A stretch of DNA of 64,000 bases from Bullera alba (taxonomy: Eukaryota; Basidiomycota; Tremellomycetes; Tremellales; Bulleraceae): positions 806,001 to 870,000 of the forward strand of contig BCIX01000006.1 of NCBI GenBank assembly GCA_001600095.1. The letters are read 5' to 3'. The notes under the pieces were generated by a model, which saw nothing but the letters and a program-made list of their open reading frames with translations, ran no database searches and was not told the origin of the DNA. The stretch's first letter is position 1. Every line of letters starts with the position of its first letter. Positions 1 through 9,652 of this stretch are shown here, one piece after another. A program made the position numbers and the translations under genes.

Positions 1-67
1 TAACTCACATTCCTACATTATCATTCTATCTCCTCGGTGGCTAGTGTCAGTCTGCGAGGAACATCAG

Positions 68-114
68 GTAAGTGCCGGTCCGTGCTCAAGATAGAAGTGA
101 CTGACACCTCTTAG
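68..114 (+). other. 5' UTR intron of the first gene
   Basis: The donor GTAAGT lies at 68 and the acceptor CTCTTAG ends at 114, with a CTGAC branch box just upstream of the acceptor. The intron ends two bases before the ATG at 117. No ATG occurs upstream in the window, so it is read as a leader intron. The gene's promoter lies outside the window. Confidence 0.6.
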
Positions 115-116
115 AG

Positions 117-1315
117 ATGACCCGCAACAAATCTTGTCCCGGCCAGGGGACCAACAATCCTGCCTTGGACGATGTTCGCCCCCTGGACGTACCCCTTCCT
201 TCCCCGACCACATTCTCCAAAGTCACCATGCCTACCAATCACCGCCTGCGACTCGACCAGGACCGGATCAACATGCAGATGCTGAGGAAGGCAAAGGGCG
301 ACCCCAATGATCCTTACACTAAGCTGTACAACAAATTCATAATATTGTTTCCCCCAGAGGAGGACGTATTGGTCGACGGGCAGTGGAAGGTGAAGAGCAC
401 ATCCGCCGATATCATGGACAAGGAGTACGAGGAGTCGGAGGCGTTGGCATGGCAACCGTCTGCTCACCTCGACGAGCAGTCAAAGATCAAAGGGACCAAG
501 AAACCCTGGCCAGGTGAGCACTCTTCTCATGAGACCCTTTCCTCTTACTTGGTATTATATGGCTGATACTTTGTCCCTTCCTGACAAACACTGCATCCAC
601 CACCACCGCGGCTGGACACACCCACCACCTCGCTCCGAAACCCGCGTACTTCGCATAATTCCCTGTTCCACCTTCCTTCCTCCCGTCTTCACTGCTTGTC
701 CAACTGGATTCTCGTCCGCCCCTTTGTTTTGACTGGCTAGCCCACCTCAGATCCGACCGTGCTCCCTTCTTCGGCAAGTCGTGCACCAGAGTCGCGGTCA
801 CCATGAGTGAGGAGTGGGACACCGCCAGAACCATAATGTGAGCCGTGACCTGACATTTACGCCTAGCAGATGTGTCAGGTGACTGAGTACATACCAGGAT
901 CGCGACAGAAGACTACGGCAAGGCATGTGCCTTTTACTACAGGTGGATGATGGATGTGAAAGGAGCAAAGAACGTCTCCGACTGCCCAGTTTGTCTGAAG
1001 AGGTGAGCGGCCTTGCGACGTTTCCGAGTTCTTCTTGCTCTCCACGATGCTGAGTTGCTGACCTACTTTAGCTTAGAAAACTGGCCGTGGACTATGGATC
1101 ATATCATCTTCCAACACACTTCCGAGCAGATCCACCGCCTGCCCCTCCAAGCGCACAACTTCCTCGGTCTCAAGGTTTTCAATTATTACGCCAGTCCGGC
1201 TGGAAGACCCTGGGTTCCCGCCCACAAGCAATTCATCGACGAAGCAGCCGACAGATACAATGCCGACAATAGGTCTTTGGAGATCGAAAGGGCCCAGCGA
1301 CTGGAGAAGAATTAG
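117..1315 (+). CDS. Unassigned protein with one C2H2-like finger (paralogue A)
   Basis: I do not recognise this family. The exons are 117-513, 741-837, 898-1002 and 1072-1315, giving 280 residues. The third and fourth exons together encode a C-x2-C-x12-H-x4-H unit (CPVC, then DHIIFQH), the classical C2H2 spacing. It is preceded by a YYRW segment and followed by a conserved F-x-Y-Y stretch. The gene at 2175-3704 shares these blocks and the same intron phase before the finger, so the two are tandem paralogues. The first intron (227 nt) is long for this region and could hide an exon. The TAG at 1313 is followed in frame by 43 more acidic codons (see findings). The function is unknown; a DNA- or protein-binding finger is only an inference. 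Confidence 0.7.
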
Positions 1316-2108
1316 GGTGAGGACAATGAATTGGACTGGGAGGTTCCGACGAGCGACGAGGACCATTGGCAGTCAGCCTCAGAAGGAGAAGTGGGCAGCT
1401 GGGACACGGGGATACACAGTGCGGGGAGCTCATCGATATTCAGTTGAGTGTAGACGAGGGGTCTGTGTATGGACTACGGAGGAGGACAGTACTCTCAGCA
1501 TCGGGAATGTGCATATGAGACGGGATTGGAGGTGACCATTCATAGTAGCGAGAGGCAATGGTAGAAGTTCTAAAACGAAGCCTGGAGCCTCAACACATAC
1601 ATTGTACACAGTAAATACCATAGTCCGTCAGTCCATTACTCAGTCAGCAGTCAGTACCATTACCCACAACGGGATCCATGCACAATTTGACCTGTAGAGA
1701 CTGCTTCCAGGCCAGACCGAGGGCCTGGCCAGACAGCGCTCGATCTCCCTTTGTCCGAATCATCACTCAACCCTCTCCACGGTCGAATGACCTCATCCCA
1801 ACGCACGGTCCTCCTCCTCGCCACTGGGTGACTCAACCTCGAGGCGGTCTGTGCGTTGATTGACATCAGCTATTTAAGTCGACAAAGTGGTATCCCCAAT
1901 GTTGTTCTTCTTCCTCATCCTCCTTCTCATCCCCGCATCCGTCAAGTGTCCCCATCCCATCTGTGAATACCCACTAGCACCGCTCTCGTGCGTGACACCA
2001 CCTCTGTCCGTCACCACCTTCTTTCTTCGAGGTCAACCATCCCTCGTTGACCTTCCTCCAACCTCGGGTGACCAGCTTGGGTATCCTCGTCTCTACCGCT
2101 ACATATCG
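1316..2108. other. Intergenic region between the tandem paralogues
   Basis: It first holds the in-frame acidic continuation of the upstream gene (1316-1447). A TATA-like TATTTAAG follows at 1870-1877, then a very pyrimidine-rich leader. An ATG at 1899 opens a hydrophobic frame that would join in phase to the next gene. It lies only about 29 bases after the TATA-like box, so the stretch is more likely untranslated leader. Confidence 0.4.
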
Positions 2109-2165
2109 GTGAGTGCCAGAGGTCAGCTAACATTACCCGTGCCCAGCTGACCCATGTCACCATAG
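2109..2165 (+). other. 5' UTR intron of paralogue B
   Basis: The donor GTGAGT is at 2109 and the acceptor CCATAG ends at 2165, with a CTGAC branch box inside. The intron sits nine bases before the ATG at 2175. Paralogue A has a leader intron in the same place, which supports common descent of the two transcription units. Confidence 0.6.
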
Positions 2166-2174
2166 CGACCCAAT

Positions 2175-3704
2175 ATGTCGCACACCCCTTGCTCAACTTC
2201 GTCCATCGAGACGAACTCCGATTTCGAGGATCTTGGTATCTCCCGGTTGTCGTTCTCAACCGATGGCACTCGCTACTCCGCTTACCCGGCCCCTGACCAC
2301 CACTTCCCGACTAGACTCACCCGGCGGTCGTTCGGTACCACCGATACCGTCCGAATGGATCACTACGCCAAAATGGGAGTCGTGTTCAACCCGGTCATGC
2401 ACGAGAACTTAGTGACCAACGACTCCTCTGACATCCGACGATACATCACATACCACCCGTCCAGTGACACCATCCGACCAGATGCCGTCAGGGATGATGA
2501 GATGCACAAGGACTTCGAAGAGATCGCGTATCGATCGGTCCAGCGTCAACGAGCGAAGGAGAGGATGGCTAAGGAAGAGCGCGAGGCCAAAGAGCGCGAG
2601 GCGAAAGAACGCGCGGCGGCGGAAGCACCGGTCTTGCATATCTCCGACCTTCGTCTTGTTGGTAAGTCGGTCATCTATGTCAGCGTATGAGATGTTGGGC
2701 TAACATTATGTCAGTCAACTTCAACTCAGCCAACGAGATGACAGCCTCCTTCAACGGTAATTTCCTCTGGGGCACAGATCATAACGACTCCGACACCGGC
2801 AACCATTCCGACGATCACACTAGCGATCACACCGGTACTCCTGAGTGGACCAAGCTGTCACCCAATGGCGGAACCCCAGCCGAGGTCATCATTAAAGGGG
2901 AGTTTGATACCGATAGGGCGCTATAGTGAGTCTGTTGCTGAGCCATCTCCGAGCGATCAGCTAATTGCGATCGGGGCCAGCCTAGCCGCAATCGACACTG
3001 GCAAATCCGCCGCCATGTACTATCGCTGGGTCGCATTAAACCGTCCGACCGGACGCAAGTGTACCGACTGCCCCATCTGCGATGCTGAGTGAGTGGATCA
3101 GCGACGAGTCGGTTCACTATCCTACCATGCTGACACATGCCTTAGGTTCACGCTCTGGGGTGAGTGCCTCGACCACATCACCGAGGACCACCAAGAGGAC
3201 GCCGAGGCTCGCCTGCCTCTTCTGATCCACTACCACTTGTTCAACAAGATCTGCCGCTACTACGACACGACTCCCAAACTGTACATGTCGTACACCCCTC
3301 ACAGAGTGTTTTGCCAGCGATTCTGCGACAGGTGGACCGGCAATGCTCCCGCCGTCGCGATTGACAAGGTCTCGACCTCGGGTGACTGGTCGGATGGTCA
3401 CCAGGACCCGACAGCCGAGCAGGAGTCGGAGCCGCAAGGTCCGCACGACCAAGTCGAAGAGGTCGAGCCGACACACGAGGCCGGTGATGGTGCCTGTTGT
3501 GACGCGGAAGACGATGGCAATGTCGATAGCGACACAGAGCGCCTCGACCATCCGGATCCAGTTAAGGGCGAGCGACACCTGACTGAACGAGCTCTCAAGG
3601 TGGACCGATTGAGAAACAAGCTCTGGAGCAAGGCGAGATGCGGCTTGTCTGACCCCTGGATGATAGTTCTGCTGGTCGCGGTCGTGATTTTAGTTGTACT
3701 TTAG
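2175..3704 (+). CDS. Unassigned C2H2-like finger protein with C-terminal membrane anchor (paralogue B)
   Basis: The exons are 2175-2661, 2715-2925, 2981-3088 and 3146-3704, giving 454 residues. The N-terminal part is polar and ends in a Lys/Glu/Ala-rich helix (about residues 135-155). The third exon carries the shared YYRW block. The finger C-x2-C-x12-H-x4-H (CPIC, then DHITEDH) spans the exon 3/4 junction, as in paralogue A. After the finger comes a conserved HYHLFNKICRYY block, then about 70 acidic residues. The last 17 residues are hydrophobic (WMIVLLVAVVILVVL) and end at the stop codon, the pattern of a tail-anchored protein. Paralogue A lacks this anchor. Family and function are unknown; membrane tethering of the finger is inferred. 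Confidence 0.75.
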
Positions 3705-4804
3705 AGCAGCAGGTGGATACTCGTCGATTTCGGCTCATTGTTCGTTGTTCGAGACCGTTGTTTGTACTTTGTTTTGCCCCGTTCCTGTGATGCTATGTTC
3801 TGTGCCTTGTCCAGACACCATGACACGGTGACATGGCTGCCGGTGGCATGTCGACCGGCTGGCGAGGGCTGGCGAGGGCTGGCGAGGGCTGGCAGGGGCT
3901 GGCAGGGGCTGGCGCGGCTTTGGCTGCGCTTCGGGATGCCAGAAGTCAATGTCCGAGGAGGAGGAGGCCGCGTCGGAGGGCGCAGCGGCGCAGGAAGAGG
4001 AGGCGGAGCAGGGCGGAGCTGGCAGAGATTGAACCGTGTGAACCCTTTCTGAAACAGTGCTAACCGAAGTTCAGGGTGGCGAATGAGGTCATCGCGAGCA
4101 AGGATTCAGGAGAGTTTCAGGATTCAATTTTGGGTGTTTTTCTTATCTCCCTCCTTCCTCTCATCTTCTCTTCCCTGCTCAGCCAGGCTCTGCCAGGCTC
4201 TCTCTCTCGCTCCGACTTCTCAGCTGGTCTCAGCAGGTCTCAGAGCTCGTAGATATCCGTGGATGCATGGCCGTAAAGAGAACAGGATGGCCCCGATAAC
4301 CGGCACGACTGGCCTCGGGTGTTGACCCTGCTTCGAGACGGGTCGCTTCGCTGGAATCAGGACAGTAGGGGGTATCCTGGGGTATCATGCCTAACTAGAC
4401 CTAACTAGACCTTCTCAGCCGTTCCAGCGTTCAGCTTTCCGAAAACATCGGTGGTGTTCACTCGAGAGGCACTTAGGAACGGAGGTACCGCTGCGACCGA
4501 CGACTCGTTGCTATGACATGGTGAAAAACTTACCGCTTCATGAGTCATACTCGGGGCTCTCGGAGACGTAGGTGGTGGCGATCATCAGAGGAGTTATAGT
4601 CTGTGTTGGGTTTGTCACTGTTTGTCACTACTTCCTCACCCTCCACCAGGACTACGATCAACTGTAACACTGGATCACAACTCGAGCCTACGATCGATCA
4701 CCAGAGCACAAGACGAACACAACCTTAGTTAGGAAAACACAGAGGAGTCCGACCTCCACAACTTTCCGCTCTGCCACCAACCTGCCAATTGACCATCCCC
4801 ATCG
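3705..4804. other. Intergenic region with tandem repeats
   Basis: It holds the 10-bp minisatellite at 3858-3919. Farther on are short duplicated words: GCCAGGCTC twice near 4180-4200, GGGGTATC twice near 4370-4390 and CTAACTAGAC twice near 4390-4410. The last 200 bases before 4805 are the aquaporin promoter and leader. No coding frame here has convincing codon use. Confidence 0.6.
3858..3919. repeat. 10-bp G-rich minisatellite
   Basis: The unit GGCGAGGGCT occurs three times in a row from 3861. Two copies of GGCAGGGGCT follow, with degenerate half units at each end. The strand asymmetry is strong (G-rich on +). It lies in the 3' flank of paralogue B. Confidence 0.8.
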
Positions 4805-6199
4805 ATGGTACTACAGCGCGAGGGCAGTTTCCTCGACAAGGCCGCACTCAAACTCCCGCCCACTTTCACCAGTAAAGGACTCTTCCATGACATTGAGAAT
4901 GACCTCGTTGCCGCTGGAGTGAGTGCTGGCAGAGGATCAGGTGGACTATACTAACATCTCGCAGGGCGAGTTCATAGGAACTGTACTGTTCCTCCTCTTC
5001 GGTCTAGGCGTGGGTATAGAGTGTTCTTGGCTGAGAGGAGGTGGACTGACCTATAGGGTAGGCCAGCCAGAGCGTGGGCAATATCCTGGATCAATACAGT
5101 GAAACCAAGACGGATACCTCTGCAGCAGCCAGAATCATCGTGAGTCCCAACGAGGACGGGGATGTGATGAATCACTGACATTGCCAGTGTAATTTTTACG
5201 CGGCCGCCGCGTTCGGTCTGACGCTGTATTCGACCGCTACTATCTTTTACCGGTTTACGGGGAGTATCTTCAACCCGAGTATATCCCTCGCTTTGCTCAT
5301 CGTGGGAGCTATCAAGCCTACGAGGTTTGTCCGTGAGTACACCGCCTTCACAATCCCAGTAGCAGACACCAAGGGAGAAGTGGAGCTGACCCAGGCCTAG
5401 TCGTCTGCATCGCACAAATGGTCGGCGGTATTGTCGCCAATGGCATTCTGTTCTCTTTATCCCCCGGCCCACTCATGGTCGATCTCAAGCTCGGCTCGGG
5501 CATCAGCGCCACTCAAGGGTGTTTCATTGAGATGTTCACCACGGCAAATCTGGTTCTGAGCGTGTTGATGCTGAGCGCAGGTGAGTCGTGCTACTCTCGC
5601 ATCAACAGCTGGCAATCGTGCTTTGACCAGCTGCACTCTCGGGAGTAGAGGAATATGTGCTGATCCCCTTTTTAGAGAAACATCTACTCACACCCCATGC
5701 CCCGCTGGCATTCGCCTTCACCTTGTTCGCCATGATGCTCTACAGTATCGAGTACACCGGCACCGGCATGAAGTGAGTTCCGACTCCGAATGCTCTATTG
5801 TCTTTGGCTGACGCCTGTCTTAGTACTGCTCGAGCGTTCGGTACTGCCTGCCTGAGCGGCTTTCCGAGTCATCATTGGATATACTGTGAGTGAGCCCCGG
5901 ACTCCAACCGGCTGGACAAAGAGCAGTGCTGACCTGGCATTAGGGGTGGGACCAACACTCGGAGCTCTATTAGCCACTGCGTTCTACATGCTTCTCAAGT
6001 CGGTGCACTACTGGTGAGTGAAGACTATTGACAGTCGATTGAAGCATTGCTGACCCGACGTAGGGACATCAACCCCGGCCAAGACTCGACAGCGCCGCTG
6101 GAGGCTCATAATCAACAAGACGAGGAGATTGGCCGTGGTCACCTCGAGCCCGCGACCACGGAGGAAGGTCTCGAGCGTATGGCCAACCGACAGGCATAA
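4805..6199 (+). CDS. Aquaporin / MIP-family water channel (copy 1)
   Basis: The protein is an integral membrane channel of the MIP family. The exons are 4805-4918, 4965-5009, 5062-5139, 5188-5332, 5401-5580, 5676-5772, 5824-5885, 5944-6013 and 6064-6199, giving 308 residues. The first hemipore box reads N-P-S within FNPSISLAL. The second reads N-T-A within NTARAFG, where the textbook motif is N-P-A. Six hydrophobic segments and the EFIGTVLFLLFGLG opening helix fit the family. Polar N- and C-terminal tails suggest cytosolic ends. It is a paralogue of the aquaporin at 46147-47703: five consecutive internal exons have identical lengths (145, 180, 97, 62 and 70 nt). Solute specificity (water or glycerol) cannot be told from these data. 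Confidence 0.9.
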
Positions 6200-6674
6200 C
6201 CACAGACGACTCAATCTCAGATGGGAGACGATATTGTACGAAGGTCCAGTTACATACACGAAGCTGTACTACAAGATACACGATAGAAGCCGAAAGGACA
6301 AAGGATATTGAGATACATTGTAGCGTTTAGTACAATAAATACACGATCTGACGACATGCAACGAACATAGAGCACGGAGCGATAGGATTATAGAGAGTAA
6401 ATGCGAGGCATGTAGCAGTGTCCACTAGGAGTCGGCGCGCTGACCCAAGTCTCTACTATCGAATTACGGGTCGAGGAGATGCGAGCGGGCGAGCGAGGTG
6501 ATCTGAGATCCGGGCTTGAAGGTCGCTTAGAAGCGGTAGGATCGGTCAAAGAGGTGGACAACGCGTGTCACTTCGAGAGCATTGAGAGATCCAACCTTTC
6601 CCGGATAGCGCACACTTTGGGCAACTCAGCACTCGACACCAGGCAGCTCAAACTACTCCGGAACAAGGCTCACC
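6200..6674. other. Intergenic, convergent 3' ends
   Basis: The aquaporin (plus) and the next gene (minus) end toward each other here. AATAAA-like AATAAATAC lies near 6340. A plus-strand frame from 6479 runs on into the next gene on the other strand and is judged accidental. Confidence 0.5.
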
Positions 6675-7274
6675 CTAATGCGGCCCGCCTGGCCATCTAT
6701 CCCCTCCTGTCCCCTGGCCCAATCTCCATCCTCCAAACACCACCACCAGAGCCAGGGATGCTATCAGGGCAGCCCCTATGAGCACGGGGTATGCCACCCT
6801 AGCCACCATTGTACTCCTCTGCACCTCCGTTCCATTGCTCAAAAGCGGCTGCCGCTCCGCATCGCTATCCGTATACGTATCACCATTTCCATTAGATTTG
6901 ACCAGACCAGCACCGTTCTGCCCTGGCTCAGCTGTAGGCGCGAACGTCGCGGAGGAAGGGGATGAAGGGGATAATGGTCTCGAACGGGGAATGTGAAAGA
7001 TCTTGACTTTGGGTCTCGACCCGCCCTCGCCGGACCCATCCTCCCGAGGCGAGGGGGACCGTGGAGGGAGATGACTGGGCGGTGGACCGGGATACAGGAT
7101 CCCGCTGCCTTGACGAAGTTCGCTCTCGTCGGGGTTGGTCAGAGTCGAGGCCCGACTGCGTCCTTGAGGGGTGGGCGATAGTAGTTCTTTGTCCGCCTTG
7201 CGAGTGGAGCTGGGCTCAGAGGGCAGGTCCGTGGTGGTGACGGGAGGCGTGGTGGGTATGAGGTTTATCGACAT
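6675..7274 (-). CDS. Unassigned Pro/Ser-rich single-pass membrane protein
   Basis: I do not recognise this family. It is a single exon of 199 residues from the first in-frame ATG (7274); the frame stays open upstream but with no other ATG. Residues 1-145 are Pro/Ser/Thr-rich and probably disordered. A hydrophobic segment near residues 160-182 (starting VAYPVLIGAALIASL) is followed by a short Gly-rich tail. The layout suggests a type II or tail-proximal membrane protein. An unrecognised upstream exon is possible. Confidence 0.5.
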   Translation of the reverse strand: MSINLIPTTPPVTTTDLPSEPSSTRKADKELLSPTPQGRSRASTLTNPDESELRQGSGILYPGPPPSHLPPRSPSPREDGSGEGGSRPKVKIFHIPRSRPLSPSSPSSATFAPTAEPGQNGAGLVKSNGNGDTYTDSDAERQPLLSNGTEVQRSTMVARVAYPVLIGAALIASLALVVVFGGWRLGQGTGGDRWPGGPH

Positions 7275-7753
7275 GGCGAAGGAAGAGGAGGCCGTGAGCA
7301 CTGTGATGAGAGACGAGCTGATAGATGAAGGAAGTATGAGGCAAGTTGAAAGCAAGACCTTTCAAGACACCACAGATATAGCCCGTTGACGCAACAACTG
7401 ACTGCAACTGCTAGGATTAGATCTGCCAACGCCAAGCATTTGATATTCCTTTGCCGCTTGCCGCTTCTTCTTCCGAGCGACGCAAGCAGCATCTTGACTC
7501 TGTCTCACTCGGAGCCTTATTGGCAGGTGGTGCTGTGCAGCTCTGCATACCTTGGTCAAGAGGCTCTACTACTGACCACTGATCGGTCCGGACGCTGATA
7601 CAGCATGCGATCTGCATGCGATGATTACTCGGCCCTCCGCTTCAAATACATACGCTCTACAGCTAGCAACTCGTCCTCTGATCCCGGTAGGAAGTGGGAC
7701 CGCTGTCATCTCCCCTTCCTCCATCCCAACCCATCTACTGACCTCTACCTGGT
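7275..7753. other. Intergenic: promoter of the 6675-7274 gene and 3' flank of the next
   Basis: Both flanking genes are on the minus strand. I see no coding frame or obvious repeat here. Confidence 0.5.
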
Positions 7754-9315
7754 CTACTCACTTCGCCAGATCTTGCCATACTTCAAATCCACCACCCTCT
7801 CCGCATACGGCTTCATCATCGCCGCGATGGCCGCCGTCCTCTGTTTCCCTCTCGGCGCCGCCGCCAACGTCGCCCACTGCTTCACCAACGCCTCCGCCGT
7901 CGCCTCGTCCGGCTGGGCATATAGGTGTTTGACCATCTCCTCCGCCACGTCCGGGGGTACGCCCAGTCCATCGTCCGCATTCACCAGTATCCTCCTGACG
8001 TCTTTCACCCACGAAGAGGACAGTTTGCCGGTCAGATTATCCCTCGGCCTCAGCGCTTCCGGGGCCACATTCATAGCGAGTAGATTCCACTCTTTGATAA
8101 TCTCCTTGAGCTCGTCGGGCGTTTTGGCAGCGACGATGCTCTTCATGATCTTGTCGGTTTGTTTGCTATACTTGCTCCGCTTTAGTGCTTTCTCAATAGC
8201 CTCGAGCTGGGCAGTGGGCAATAGCATGACCTTACCAGGCGGCGGCCCGCTTCCTCCTCGACCAGATCCACTAGATCCACCGGATCCACCAGATCCACTA
8301 GATCGACCAGCACCACCAGAGCCACTGGTGCCCTGCTGTAGAGGGCGACGAAGGGCCGCTTCCTTGCGATACTGCTCCGTCTTCTTCGCTATCATCCCGG
8401 GCTCTTTGGCTGTTTTGATCCATCGTTTCAGGTTCTTCTCCGCATTGGCCTGCTTGCTCTCGCCTAGCATATGTCTGATCATGCCCTCACGGCATTCGGC
8501 ATCGGTATACCCAGCCTCGAAGAGCCTCTTGTCGGCATCGGGAAATCGAGCGTCGACGGGCATCTTGCTGCTGGGTTTATAGCCCCTTGAAGAGGATCTA
8601 GGTGTTGCCGGAGGCGAGTCCGCTGTACTCGAGCGCGAGCGAGAGCTGGGGGGTTGCGAGCTACTCCGCGAGGCAGTTGAAGATCCACTTCCAGAGCTTA
8701 GCTGGACCTGAAGTCATTGTCAGCCCAGTACACAAGGCGGCCGCAAGGCGGCCTTGCACCCCACCACGCACCTTGGACCCGTCGGGGCGTTTGCTCAACC
8801 ACACAACAAGGCATATCGTCGTTTTGACACACACCACCAGCGTGAACAACTCACCATACGCCAGGAAATACGTGGCGCCAACGACCAGCGAGCCCATGGT
8901 GAAGATGGGCCAGTAATCGCGTAAATGCTGATCATGCCGTTTTCCCAGAGCTTCGTTGTCTTCCGGGCCGTCAGCAATGCATCAAGAACTCTCAAAGCGA
9001 GAAGGGAGTTCAGCCCACTCACTTTGATACTGTAGTGGGATGGAGAGATCGAATATCAACCCGAGCACCACGGACACTTCGCAGCTCGTGGTGCGAATGA
9101 CCACCCATGCAACGACGAAAAAGGTCATCAAGACAAAGATGTCCCATATCCCACATAGTTCCGAGATTAGCACCACCACCTCCCCCAGCCATCCGCCAGA
9201 GGGCACGAGCTAACGACTGAATCAGCCAAATGACCTGCACCACTGCTATGAATCCACTTACCACCTCTTGGCGGAGACTGTCGGATCGCTCGTCGAACTG
9301 GCTCAAGCCGCTCAT
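7754..9315 (-). CDS. Unassigned multi-pass membrane protein with helical C-terminal domain
   Basis: I do not recognise this family. The exons are 9315-9262, 9209-9023, 8959-8772 and 8707-7754, giving 460 residues. The N-terminal 140 residues hold about four hydrophobic segments, among them WDIFVLMTFFVVAWVVI and ELFTLVVCVKTTICLVVWL. A Ser/Arg-rich linker follows. The C-terminal 270 residues are soluble and mostly helical, interrupted by a Ser/Gly-rich stretch near 8250-8330. The long plus-strand frame opposite the last exon is an antisense shadow. The start at 9315 is the first ATG that gives an open spliced frame; an upstream exon cannot be excluded. Confidence 0.65.
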
Positions 9316-9652
9316 CTGGTAGGCATTGTGAGGCAGACTATGACAAATAGATCAGACCATGGCGATGTCCATTGAAGCGCTGTGTGCGATGGGCCGTTTG
9401 GATTTGGTAGCCCTCCTTTATCACTGCCTGCTGGTCAACACTGTCAAAGGATCATCAGTGGGTCTCGGTGCTTGCCGGTCAGTATGCCTTGTTCTCCCCA
9501 TTAGCCTTCGCTACATTATGTGTCAGAGTGATTGGTCAGGATCCTCCGCCACGACCACTTCATGCTAGAATACAACTCCATCTCGTCTATCGTGTTTCAA
9601 GGACCTGATGACAGCGCGCGGGGCGCGCTGAACGGTCTAGCGAACGCTCGGC
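9316..9652. other. Intergenic: promoter of the membrane-protein gene
   Basis: It lies between the carboxypeptidase stop (9653) and the next ATG on the minus strand. A GCGCGCGGGGCGCGC-type GC palindrome sits near 9614-9629. Nothing else was recognised. Confidence 0.4.

Noticed and set aside
6479..6781. 100-codon plus-strand frame
   Set aside because: Overlaps the 3' end of the minus-strand membrane protein and has no recognisable domain.
7605..8582. 325-codon plus-strand frame
   Set aside because: It lies exactly opposite the last exon of the minus-strand membrane-protein gene, whose spliced frame and codon use are better; judged an antisense shadow.
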